From: Mariprofundaceae bacterium
GTDB lineage: Bacteria > Pseudomonadota > Zetaproteobacteria > Mariprofundales > Mariprofundaceae
Length of the DNA stretch: 8,838 nucleotides
Assembly: GCA_015488125.1 (NCBI GenBank)
Contig: WFOJ01000157.1
Coordinates: forward strand, 1-8,838
Direction of reading: 5' to 3'
In this document: in pieces, positions 1 through 5,422 of the stretch
Position numbering within the stretch: position 1 is the first letter of the stretch
Layout of the letters: every line of letters begins with the position of its first letter
The notes under the pieces: generated by a model
Seen by the model: the letters and a program-made list of their open reading frames with translations, nothing else
Told to the model about the DNA's origin: nothing
The model's database searches: none
Program-made: the position numbers and the translations under genes

Positions 1-44
1 CGATCGGCATCGTGCAACGACCACATCACGATGTGACGAATCAT
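1..44 (-). CDS. Start of a probable Dabb-family (stress-responsive alpha/beta barrel) protein (partial)
   Basis: Fourteen codons are visible from an ATG at 44, 8 nt after the stop of the dehydrogenase gene, with AGGCGA as a modest ribosome site. The peptide MIRHIVMWSLHDAD resembles the opening MI-x-HIV-x-W-x-L of Dabb-domain proteins, small dimeric barrels of about 100 residues with varied roles. The gene leaves the window, so this is a tentative call from a very short match. Tight spacing suggests co-transcription with the dehydrogenase gene. Confidence 0.45.
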   Translation of the reverse strand, partial: MIRHIVMWSLHDAD

Positions 45-52
45 ACAATCGC

Positions 53-1858
53 CTATTGATGAATCGCACGATCCTGCGAATCCAGTACGGATTCATGGAT
101 CATCTCGGACAAGGTCGGATGCGGGAACATATGATGAATCAACTCAGCCTCCGTGGTTTCCAGAGTGCGTGCCAATTGTAGAGCAACGATCAGCTCTGTG
201 GCCTCTGCGCCGACGATGTGCGCGCCCAGCAGTTCACCGGTTTCGGCATGAAAAATGGTTTTCACCATACCTTCAGTTTCGCCCAGCCCCATGGCTTTGC
301 CATTGGGCGCATAAGCCATGCGTCCTACTTTGATGGGAATCCCTTCATCCTGGCACTGTTGCTCCGTTTTACCACAGGAACCGACCTGCGGCTGACAATA
401 GGTGCAGCCTGGCACATTGCCATAATCCACGGCATGCGGATGTTTACCGGCAATGGCCTCAACGCAAACGATGCCTTCGTGACTGGCAACATGGGCCAGC
501 GCCGGTGCGCCAATCACATCGCCAATGGCATACACACCGGGGTGGTCGGTGCGGTACCAGTCATCAACGACGATGTTCTGACGTTCCGTCACCACTTGTG
601 TATGCTCAAGGCCGATGCCATCGCTATTGGCGACCACACCAACGGCAACCAGACAGCGATCTGCGGTCATGCTTTCCATCTTGTCGCCACGACGGTATTC
701 GACCACCGCCCTGCCATCCTGCTGACGCGCCGAGCTGACCATGGCCGAAGTTATAATCTTGATACCCTGCTTCTTGAAGCTGCGCGCCACGGTTTTGGCA
801 ATCTCCGTATCTTCCAGCGGTAAAATCTGGTCAGCAGCCTCAATCACCGTTACCTTGGCGCCCATGGCGTTATAAAAGTAGGCGAATTCCATGCCGATGG
901 CGCCGGAGCCGATAACCACCAGCTCCTTCGGCGTTTCTTTGGGAATCAGCGCCTGCTTGTAGGTAATCACCACCTCATCATCAACTTCCATGCCGGGGAA
1001 GGCGCGTGCCCTGGCACCGGTGGCGATAATCACATGTTTAGCCGTCACCTGCTGCGTGTTGCCACTGGCATCATCCACCATCAGCCGGTTACCCGGCTCA
1101 AAGCGCGCCGTGCCTTCAATATGCGTGACCTTGTTCTTGCGGAAAAGAAAGCCAATACCCTTGTTCAACTTCTCGGAAATCTTGCGTGAACGGGCCACAG
1201 CCACATCAATCTGCGGTGTCATACCCTGAACACCAAGGCCAAGTTCATCACCATGACCACGAATCACCTGCACCAGCTCCGCCGTGCGCAGCAGTGCCTT
1301 GGTCGGAATGCAGCCCCAGTTCAGGCAAATGCCGCCTAAGTGGGTGGATTCGATACATGCTGTTTTCAGCCCCAACTGCGCTGCCCGGATAGCCGCCACA
1401 TAGCCGCCGGGGCCAGCGCCAATCATCACCACATCATAATCACCGTCGGCATTGAATACGCCTGCCGGTTTAAGCTGGAGTTCCTCATTATCCGCTGCTG
1501 CGGGTGCTGTTTGTACCATCTCACTGAGGGCTTCTGCTGCCGCTTCTGTCGTCACCGGCGTGTTTGCATCATTATGATCAGCAGCCGCATCCGGCTGGTA
1601 ATCATCTGGCACGCTTTCGCCTTCCTCAGCGACAACGGCAATCACTGTGCCCACCGGTACGACCGCGCCTTCAGGTGCAAGGATTTTATACATCACCCCA
1701 TCATCAATGGCTTCAAGCTCCATCGTCGCTTTATCCGTTTCGATTTCGGCCATGACTTCGCCGGATTCAACGGATTCGCCCTCAGTCTTCAGCCAGCGGG
1801 CAATCTTGCCCTCGGTCATTGTCGGTGAAAGCTGCGTCATAAAAATATCTACAGGCAT
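53..1858 (-). CDS. lpdA: Dihydrolipoamide dehydrogenase (E3) with N-terminal lipoyl domain
   Basis: This flavoprotein reoxidises dihydrolipoyl groups with NAD+ in 2-oxoacid dehydrogenase complexes (or the glycine cleavage system) in the cytoplasm. Of its 601 residues, about 1-80 form a lipoyl domain with the lipoylated Lys43 in ETDKATMELEA. An Ala/Asp/Glu-rich swinging linker (about 82-135) follows, then the E3 core. The core shows the FAD site GAGPGG (147-152), redox disulfide Cys178-LNWG-Cys183, NAD site GSGAIG (317-322), second FAD motif YAIGDV (443-448) and catalytic His580/Glu585 in HPHPTLSE-type context. Typical E3 without the lipoyl domain is about 470 residues; this fusion is known in several bacteria and is usually part of a pyruvate dehydrogenase set, although no E1 or E2 gene is in view. 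The start is ATG with TGAGGGA upstream. All key residues are present. Confidence 0.96.
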   Translation of the reverse strand: MPVDIFMTQLSPTMTEGKIARWLKTEGESVESGEVMAEIETDKATMELEAIDDGVMYKILAPEGAVVPVGTVIAVVAEEGESVPDDYQPDAAADHNDANTPVTTEAAAEALSEMVQTAPAAADNEELQLKPAGVFNADGDYDVVMIGAGPGGYVAAIRAAQLGLKTACIESTHLGGICLNWGCIPTKALLRTAELVQVIRGHGDELGLGVQGMTPQIDVAVARSRKISEKLNKGIGFLFRKNKVTHIEGTARFEPGNRLMVDDASGNTQQVTAKHVIIATGARARAFPGMEVDDEVVITYKQALIPKETPKELVVIGSGAIGMEFAYFYNAMGAKVTVIEAADQILPLEDTEIAKTVARSFKKQGIKIITSAMVSSARQQDGRAVVEYRRGDKMESMTADRCLVAVGVVANSDGIGLEHTQVVTERQNIVVDDWYRTDHPGVYAIGDVIGAPALAHVASHEGIVCVEAIAGKHPHAVDYGNVPGCTYCQPQVGSCGKTEQQCQDEGIPIKVGRMAYAPNGKAMGLGETEGMVKTIFHAETGELLGAHIVGAEATELIVALQLARTLETTEAELIHHMFPHPTLSEMIHESVLDSQDRAIHQ

Positions 1859-1873
1859 AAATCCCTCAGAAAG

Positions 1874-1899
1874 AATTACGACTTACGTAATTCGTAATT
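1874..1899. promoter_or_regulatory. 26-bp near-perfect palindrome, candidate operator
   Basis: The two 13-bp halves (AATTACGACTTAC and GTAATTCGTAATT on the plus strand) are complementary except for one symmetric mismatch pair; the centre is TTACGTAA. It lies in the 43-nt spacer after the 114-residue gene and 15 nt before the start of the dihydrolipoamide dehydrogenase gene, next to its TGAGGGA ribosome site. No T run follows it on either strand, so it is not a classic terminator. Its size and symmetry suit a dimeric repressor or activator site. The regulator is unknown, and no clear -35/-10 is seen. Confidence 0.55.
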
Positions 1900-1901
1900 A
1901 G

Positions 1902-2246
1902 TTAATCTGGATAAAACCAGACAAACGACACCACCGCATGCACAATTGCCAGCGTTAGCGTCAGTCCGGCGGACAGCATATGCCAGGTAAAAACATCTTT
2001 TTCCCAGATGCCCATGGCTAACCCCAGCGCAGCTGTCAACAGCAGCAGGATCAGCAGCCCGGCACCCATGAGAAACAAAATCTCATGCTTGCGCTTGGTA
2101 CTGATCGCACGCTCAGGAGCAACTTCATCACTCTGTTCAAACTGCTTGATCATGGCCGCATCCGCATCCCCCTGGGACACAGGTTGCGCAGCCAACACAG
2201 GCGTCATGCATGTCATGGCAAGTAAAAGCATCATGATGCGCAGCAT
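1902..2246 (-). CDS. Small exported two-helix protein, unrecognised
   Basis: The protein has 114 residues. A signal peptide (MLRIMMLLLAMTCMTPVLA, then AQ) is followed by an acidic exported segment (about 20-50) and two helices (56-78 and 86-111) joined by a short loop. The second helix carries His89 and His103, 14 residues apart. Spacing of this kind occurs in haem-b-binding helices, but one helix pair alone proves nothing. The start overlaps the upstream stop by one base (TAATG), showing translational coupling. It is the last gene before a 26-bp palindrome. The small-membrane-protein call is safe; the function is unknown. Confidence 0.75.
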   Translation of the reverse strand: MLRIMMLLLAMTCMTPVLAAQPVSQGDADAAMIKQFEQSDEVAPERAISTKRKHEILFLMGAGLLILLLLTAALGLAMGIWEKDVFTWHMLSAGLTLTLAIVHAVVSFVWFYPD

Positions 2247-2470
2247 TATTGATCTTCCCTATCTTCTTCATCCCTTTTTCGTTCGGAAAACAAATGCTTC
2301 CAGTACAGCACCACCATCAAAATCATGGGAGCAAACACCAGAAAAAACAAAAACACAAAAATCGCCCAGGGTGTATCAATGGTTACATGCAGAAAACGGT
2401 AGCTATCCACCGCCCAGGCCATATTCGGTAACAACAAACACACAAGACTCAGCGCAGCTCTTGTAATCAC
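2246..2470 (-). CDS. Small exported single-helix protein, unrecognised
   Basis: The protein has 74 residues. A signal peptide (1-20, LLLPNMAWA then VD) is followed by a short exported segment, one helix (about 36-58) and a strongly charged cytoplasmic tail (SERKRDEEDREDQ). The start is GTG at 2470; AAGGAG, which sits in the last codons of the SUMF1-like gene, is 6 nt upstream and supports this start. The stop TAA shares one base with the next ATG. Like the other two signal-peptide-plus-helix proteins of this unit, it probably builds or stabilises a membrane complex. No family was recognised. Confidence 0.72.
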   Translation of the reverse strand: MITRAALSLVCLLLPNMAWAVDSYRFLHVTIDTPWAIFVFLFFLVFAPMILMVVLYWKHLFSERKRDEEDREDQ

Positions 2471-2473
2471 AAC

Positions 2474-3502
2474 CTACTCCTTCATATCACGCGCACAGCG
2501 AAAGCCGAAAAAATCAGAGGCATAATTGGGTAACGAGTAATTCCGGTGATAGGTGGCGGCAGAAAAAGGATCACTTTTCCATGAACCACCGCGCATCACA
2601 TAATACACCAGACGCTCCTTTTCTTCACTGCCTGCGCGATAACTGGCATCCAGTTTCTTGGGGTGAAAGACCTGATCAGTGCCATCCGCACCGGGATAGG
2701 GTGCAAATTCCGTCGCTGTCCATTCCTGCACATTGCCCGACATATCCAGCACGCCATAGGGGCTGGCTCCCTGTGGATAAGCATCAACAGGTGTGGTATG
2801 ACCAACACGATAATACACATTCAGTGCATTGATATTCATTTTTTCGCCCCACGGCCAACGCTGACCAGTGTTGCCCCTGGCTGCCTTTTCCCATTCTGCC
2901 TCCGTCGGTAAACGCTTGCCTTCCCATGCACAATAATCACGGGCGTTATACCAGGAAACCATGGTTACCGGATGCATGGCCATGCCCTGAGGGATTTCAC
3001 CATGTTTCCAGTTCAATGGCGGACGATAATGGCGTGCCAGCACAAAGCGGGCATATTCTGCCTGTGTCACAGCGTAGGTGTCGATCTGAAACGAAGGTAA
3101 CATCACCCGATGTTCCGGTTTGTTCTGGGTATTGGCTCTCGGATTGTTCGTCCCCATAATGAATTCACCGGCGGGAATTGTGCGCATGCTGGCCAGCTTC
3201 TGCCACTGTGCCTTCTTCAGTAATTGCTCCACCTGCGCCTGCGTATAGGCAATACCAACTTGTTTGCCTGCCTCATATGCCGCCTGCAAATGAATCTCTT
3301 CACCGGCGGCACGAATATGTTCGTGCATGTCCTTTACATCATACGATGCCTTGGCACGCATTTCATCCATGCGCATGGAGCCCAGTTTCATCACATGTAG
3401 CGAACCACCTACCATGGCCAGCGCGATACAGGTGATCAAGGTGCCAATGGCGACCTGTTTTCTGCGCTCGCGTTGTTTTGGATCAAGTTTTTTTCGCCTC
3501 AT
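2474..3502 (-). CDS. Membrane-anchored SUMF1/FGE-like domain protein
   Basis: The protein has 342 residues. A basic N-terminus (RRKKLDPKQRERRKQ) and a transmembrane helix (about 17-37) place the rest in the periplasm. A probably helical, charged linker (45-100) follows, then a SUMF1-type (C-type-lectin-like) domain at about 107-338. Family motifs are IPAGEFIMGTN (109-119), KRLPTEAEWEKAARG (196-210), the glycine-rich WPWGE (216-220), DMSGNVQEW (253-261), RGGSW (304-308) and GFRCAR (333-338). True formylglycine-generating enzymes have a cysteine two residues after RGGSW and another a few residues on; here the sequence is KS and no such pair exists. Sulfatase activation is therefore unlikely, and no sulfatase lies nearby. 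It may bind or modify a partner during oxidase or cytochrome assembly. The start is an ATGA overlap with the previous gene. Confidence 0.88.
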   Translation of the reverse strand: MRRKKLDPKQRERRKQVAIGTLITCIALAMVGGSLHVMKLGSMRMDEMRAKASYDVKDMHEHIRAAGEEIHLQAAYEAGKQVGIAYTQAQVEQLLKKAQWQKLASMRTIPAGEFIMGTNNPRANTQNKPEHRVMLPSFQIDTYAVTQAEYARFVLARHYRPPLNWKHGEIPQGMAMHPVTMVSWYNARDYCAWEGKRLPTEAEWEKAARGNTGQRWPWGEKMNINALNVYYRVGHTTPVDAYPQGASPYGVLDMSGNVQEWTATEFAPYPGADGTDQVFHPKKLDASYRAGSEEKERLVYYVMRGGSWKSDPFSAATYHRNYSLPNYASDFFGFRCARDMKE

Positions 3503-3993
3503 TCAACACCCGTAACATCAGTAGATGACGGCTTTTCTGACGACGTTTGTCCCCGTTTTTTCGGATCCCAGCCGTAATAACGCCGGGCAATCAGTTCTCC
3601 AGCTACGCCGCCGACAGCGCAAAACTCCATCATCAGAATCACCGAAAAAGCCCAGAACGGCCAGGGCAGCAGTTGCACACCCTGCGGCAGCATGTGATAC
3701 ATGCTTTCATAATAATTCCAGCCCAATGCCACCGCCGGAGGAAAATGCGCCAGATACTTGCCGCCAAAACCATATACCGCGCCGACAACAACGCCGCTGA
3801 CAAAAGGCAATAGCGACATAGCCAGCATCCAGTGCCAGTTATATTTTTCAATGCCCTGAAACCATTCGATACGCACTTCCAGCAGTTGCAGGCCCGTTTG
3901 GAGCATCAGCACGCCAATGCCCATGCCTGCCAGAAAGCGCAGCCACTTCGGTCCCCATGAAGGGTATTCATCCAGCACAGCGCGCCTACTCAT
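3499..3993 (-). CDS. Multi-helix inner-membrane protein, unrecognised
   Basis: The protein has 164 residues, with hydrophobic helices at about 17-37, 54-76 and 112-136 and a weaker, aromatic-rich one at about 82-105. The C-terminal tail is polar and basic at first (DPKKRG). Features include WHWM at the start of helix 2, a glycine-rich GAVYGFGG, and a Tyr/Met/His cluster (NYYESMYHM, 93-101). I know no family with this pattern. The start overlaps the cytochrome c gene by 8 nt (ATGAGTAG) and the end overlaps the next gene by 4 nt (ATGA), so translation of the three genes is probably coupled. A functional tie to the cytochrome and the SUMF1-like protein is likely. Confidence 0.8.
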   Translation of the reverse strand: MSRRAVLDEYPSWGPKWLRFLAGMGIGVLMLQTGLQLLEVRIEWFQGIEKYNWHWMLAMSLLPFVSGVVVGAVYGFGGKYLAHFPPAVALGWNYYESMYHMLPQGVQLLPWPFWAFSVILMMEFCAVGGVAGELIARRYYGWDPKKRGQTSSEKPSSTDVTGVE

Positions 3994-4474
3994 GGCTACT
4001 GCTCTTGCCTGTCAGCTTTTCCTGCTCCATACGTTTCACCTCATCCAGATACCAGTCCTTCACCTTCAGGCTGGCGAAATACTTTGCCAGCGTTCGCCGG
4101 TCTTCTTCCGGCAGATTAGCATACGATGGCATACGATACTCTGGCTTGAGCCGGGATTTCAGTAAAGCCTGCGGATTTTCGGCGGAAAAATAGGTGTATA
4201 GCCATTCTTCATCGCGCAAGGAGCCAATACCATCCAGGCTGGGAGCGGGTACAAACTGCATAATATTGTTCACCCCCCACAGGCGATGACAATCCCTGCA
4301 TTTCAAGTCTTTGTACAACTCGGAAGCGCGCAGCTTCAGTTCATCACTGGCAGTCGTGTAAAACGGAATTTCACCGGCATGATCCACAGGTTTTGACCTG
4401 AATATTTCCCGCCCTACAGCCACTACCACCAGTAGGGCAATCAGCACGGCAATGATTTTTTCGCCTTTTTTCAT
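3986..4474 (-). CDS. Membrane-anchored monohaem cytochrome c
   Basis: The protein has 162 residues. An N-terminal hydrophobic helix (about 6-20, after MKKGEK) is either an uncleaved anchor or a signal peptide. A class I cytochrome c domain follows, with Cys59-Arg-Asp-Cys62-His63 as the haem site and Met115 in YRMPSY as probable sixth ligand. A charged C-terminal tail (139-162) ends the protein. It acts in the periplasm and may feed electrons to the oxidase, standing in for the haem-c arm missing from the CcoP-like subunit; that is inference. The frame is open up to an ATG at 4507, but that start lies inside the hairpin and has no ribosome site. The ATG at 4474, with AAGAG upstream and a typical MKK start, is preferred. 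Its end overlaps the next gene by 8 nt. Confidence 0.88.
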   Translation of the reverse strand: MKKGEKIIAVLIALLVVVAVGREIFRSKPVDHAGEIPFYTTASDELKLRASELYKDLKCRDCHRLWGVNNIMQFVPAPSLDGIGSLRDEEWLYTYFSAENPQALLKSRLKPEYRMPSYANLPEEDRRTLAKYFASLKVKDWYLDEVKRMEQEKLTGKSSSHE

Positions 4475-4488
4475 GGTGTTCTCTTTTC

Positions 4489-4533
4489 CAAAAAATAAGC
4501 CTCGCACATAACCGGACGGCCATGTTGCGAGGC
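4489..4533 (-). terminator. Internal terminator or attenuator before the cytochrome c gene
   Basis: On the transcribed strand GCCTCGCA pairs with TGCGAGGC (4526-4533 with 4499-4506). The enclosed bases can continue the stem with about 7 more pairs, two of them G-U, to a GTCC loop. The sequence TTATTTTTT follows directly. This has all the parts of an intrinsic terminator, yet only about 14 nt remain before the next ATG, and those hold its ribosome site. A separate promoter cannot fit after it, so partial read-through (attenuation) or an RNA-stabilising 3' end are the likely roles. Confidence 0.7.
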
Positions 4534-4547
4534 ATGAACAGCTTGTA

Positions 4548-4817
4548 TTAACCCCGGTTGCGTAAAGCAGCCTCTTCTGCGAGTTTCTCCCTGCGCCGTT
4601 GCTCCTGATATTGATTGACTTCCTGAAATTTCTTGAATTCTTCCGGACTCATCTTGTCTTCATCGTTCTCATCGAACACCAGGTATTTAATATCTTCATC
4701 AAACTGCTCGTTTTTGGCAGCCCAGCGAATACCAATAACCACGCCGATCAAAATAAATACGCCGCTGATCAGCCAGATATAGATGGTCCAGCCATCTTGT
4801 AGTTCTACACCAAACAT
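4548..4817 (-). CDS. CcoS-like cbb3 oxidase maturation protein
   Basis: The 89-residue protein has one transmembrane helix (about 10-30) followed at once by IRWAAKNEQFDEDIKYLVFD (30-49). This matches the hallmark of CcoS, in which the helix ends in F-W-A-x-x-x-x-QFDD and then a hydrophobic patch and an acidic FDDE-like stretch. CcoS is needed for cofactor insertion into the CcoN subunit of cbb3 oxidases. The protein is longer than typical CcoS (about 50-70 residues) because of a charged, probably coiled-coil tail (57-87, rich in E, K, R and Q). The ATG has an ideal GGAGGT 5 nt upstream. The gene is followed by a terminator-like hairpin. The CcoS assignment rests on the motif and the neighbouring oxidase genes. 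Confidence 0.75.
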   Translation of the reverse strand: MFGVELQDGWTIYIWLISGVFILIGVVIGIRWAAKNEQFDEDIKYLVFDENDEDKMSPEEFKKFQEVNQYQEQRRREKLAEEAALRNRG

Positions 4818-4844
4818 AGCACCTCCGAGCGCCCCATGCTTCAG

Positions 4845-5150
4845 TCAGAATAAAAATCCGTCAAGTAATTGGATGGCGGCGAAAATAGCAGCCCCGAAAA
4901 CACCCAGTACAATAGCCAGAAACATCATTTTTTCTCCGGTTTTAATGCGCTTGGATGATTCGTGCCGCCAATAGCCAATGACAATCCCCAAAAACAGAGC
5001 CATGGCCACCATCATGAAGATGAAGATACCCACGCTATAGCTATGGCTACGCATGGATTCAACACCCAAATCAAAATGCTGCGCATCTTCAGCCCATAAT
5101 AATGCCGGATGGCTCAGGCATAGCGTGATTATTGCTATTTTTTTCCACAT
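4845..5150 (-). CDS. Small exported two-helix membrane protein, unrecognised
   Basis: The protein has 101 residues. A signal peptide (MWKKIAIITLCLSHPALLWA, then ED) is followed by a short periplasmic part and two transmembrane helices (about 39-60 and 75-94), separated by a basic loop (RHESSKRIKTGEK). A TTG codon two codons upstream (5156) could extend the frame, but it abuts the AAGGAG ribosome site, whereas this ATG is 6 nt from it, so ATG at 5150 is chosen. It is the first gene of the unit and lies 27 nt before the CcoS-like gene. No family was recognised. Context suggests an oxidase accessory or assembly role. Confidence 0.75.
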   Translation of the reverse strand: MWKKIAIITLCLSHPALLWAEDAQHFDLGVESMRSHSYSVGIFIFMMVAMALFLGIVIGYWRHESSKRIKTGEKMMFLAIVLGVFGAAIFAAIQLLDGFLF

Positions 5151-5164
5151 ATTCAACTCCTTAA

Positions 5165-5213
5165 CCTATAGGACGTATAAGACCTATACGCCCTGCAAGG
5201 TTTGCCTTGCAGG
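5165..5213 (-). promoter_or_regulatory. Structured leader upstream of the accessory unit
   Basis: Between the terminator and the first gene of unit 2 lie nested inverted repeats. The first is a perfect 9-bp hairpin (CCTGCAAGG / CCTTGCAGG, 4-nt loop; 5192-5213). Next is CGTATA-N5-TATACG (5174-5190), which overlaps an alternative TATAGG-N10-CCTATA pairing (5165-5186). The two AT-rich pairings exclude each other. The ribosome site AAGGAG follows immediately. A promoter is expected here because the upstream terminator is strong, but I find no convincing -35/-10 pair. The repeats may be an operator or an RNA leader; which one cannot be told from the sequence. Confidence 0.4.
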
Positions 5214-5230
5214 CTTGGTTCTTACCACAA

Positions 5231-5260
5231 AAAAAGGCACCGCCGAAGCGGTGCCTTTTT
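5231..5260 (-). terminator. Intrinsic terminator ending the oxidase structural operon
   Basis: A perfect 13-bp inverted repeat, including the flanking A and T runs (AAAAAGGCACCGC, loop CGAA on the plus strand, GCGGTGCCTTTTT), follows the 44-residue gene. Read on the minus strand the stem is followed by a T run (TTTTTTTG). It would also work in the opposite direction. It separates the oxidase genes from the next unit. Confidence 0.92.
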
Positions 5261-5276
5261 ATCAGTTCTGCATCAA

Positions 5277-5411
5277 TCAGAACTTGACAGTACGCGGATC
5301 TTCAGAGCCTTTCTTGTGTTTATCCACAAACAGGCCATAAATCAACGGCACAACCAGTGCAATACTGATGACAAGTAAACCTGCGAACTGCGCATTATCC
5401 ATATCAATCAT
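5277..5411 (-). CDS. 44-residue CcoQ-like single-helix protein
   Basis: This short gene starts with ATG at 5411, has a near-perfect ribosome site (AAGGAGGT) overlapping the stop codon of the CcoP-like gene, and ends with TGA. The product begins MIDMDNAQFAGLLVISIALV, with one helix (about 9-29) followed by a basic segment (DKHKKG) and a polar tail. This architecture, one helix then a positively charged cytoplasmic tail, is that of CcoQ, the small stabilising subunit of cbb3 oxidases, although CcoQ is poorly conserved and normally lies between ccoO and ccoP. It is the last gene of the unit; the terminator hairpin begins 16 nt after its stop. The coding call is firm on ribosome site and packing; the CcoQ label is tentative. 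Confidence 0.75.
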   Translation of the reverse strand: MIDMDNAQFAGLLVISIALVVPLIYGLFVDKHKKGSEDPRTVKF

Positions 5412-5422
5412 CTGCTACCTCC

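Noticed and set aside
218..823. Plus-strand open frame of 201 codons and other long plus-strand frames (e.g. 7741-8439, 1340-1828).
   Set aside because: They lie opposite genes with clear family motifs, have no family resemblance or low-complexity His/Arg-rich products, and lack convincing ribosome sites. They are antisense shadows.
1874..1899. The 26-bp palindrome as an intrinsic terminator of unit 2.
   Set aside because: It is AT-rich, and the bases after it on the minus strand (CTTTCTGAGGG) are not a T run; they include the ribosome site of the next gene.
2474..3502. Formylglycine-generating enzyme activity for the SUMF1-like protein.
   Set aside because: The cysteine pair after RGGSW is absent and no sulfatase gene is nearby.
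4475..4507. Upstream ATG extending the cytochrome c gene by 11 codons (MRGLFFGKENT).
   Set aside because: This start lies inside the terminator-like hairpin and has no ribosome site. The later ATG has AAGAG upstream and gives a normal MKK membrane-targeting start.
5151..5156. TTG start two codons upstream of the 101-residue membrane protein.
   Set aside because: The TTG directly abuts the AAGGAG ribosome site with no spacing; the ATG 6 nt from it is the better start.
5196..5212. Possible sigma-54 promoter (GGCAAACCTTGC) in the leader of unit 2.
   Set aside because: The spacing between GG and GC is 8 bases and not the 10 needed, and the bases are explained by the 9-bp hairpin.
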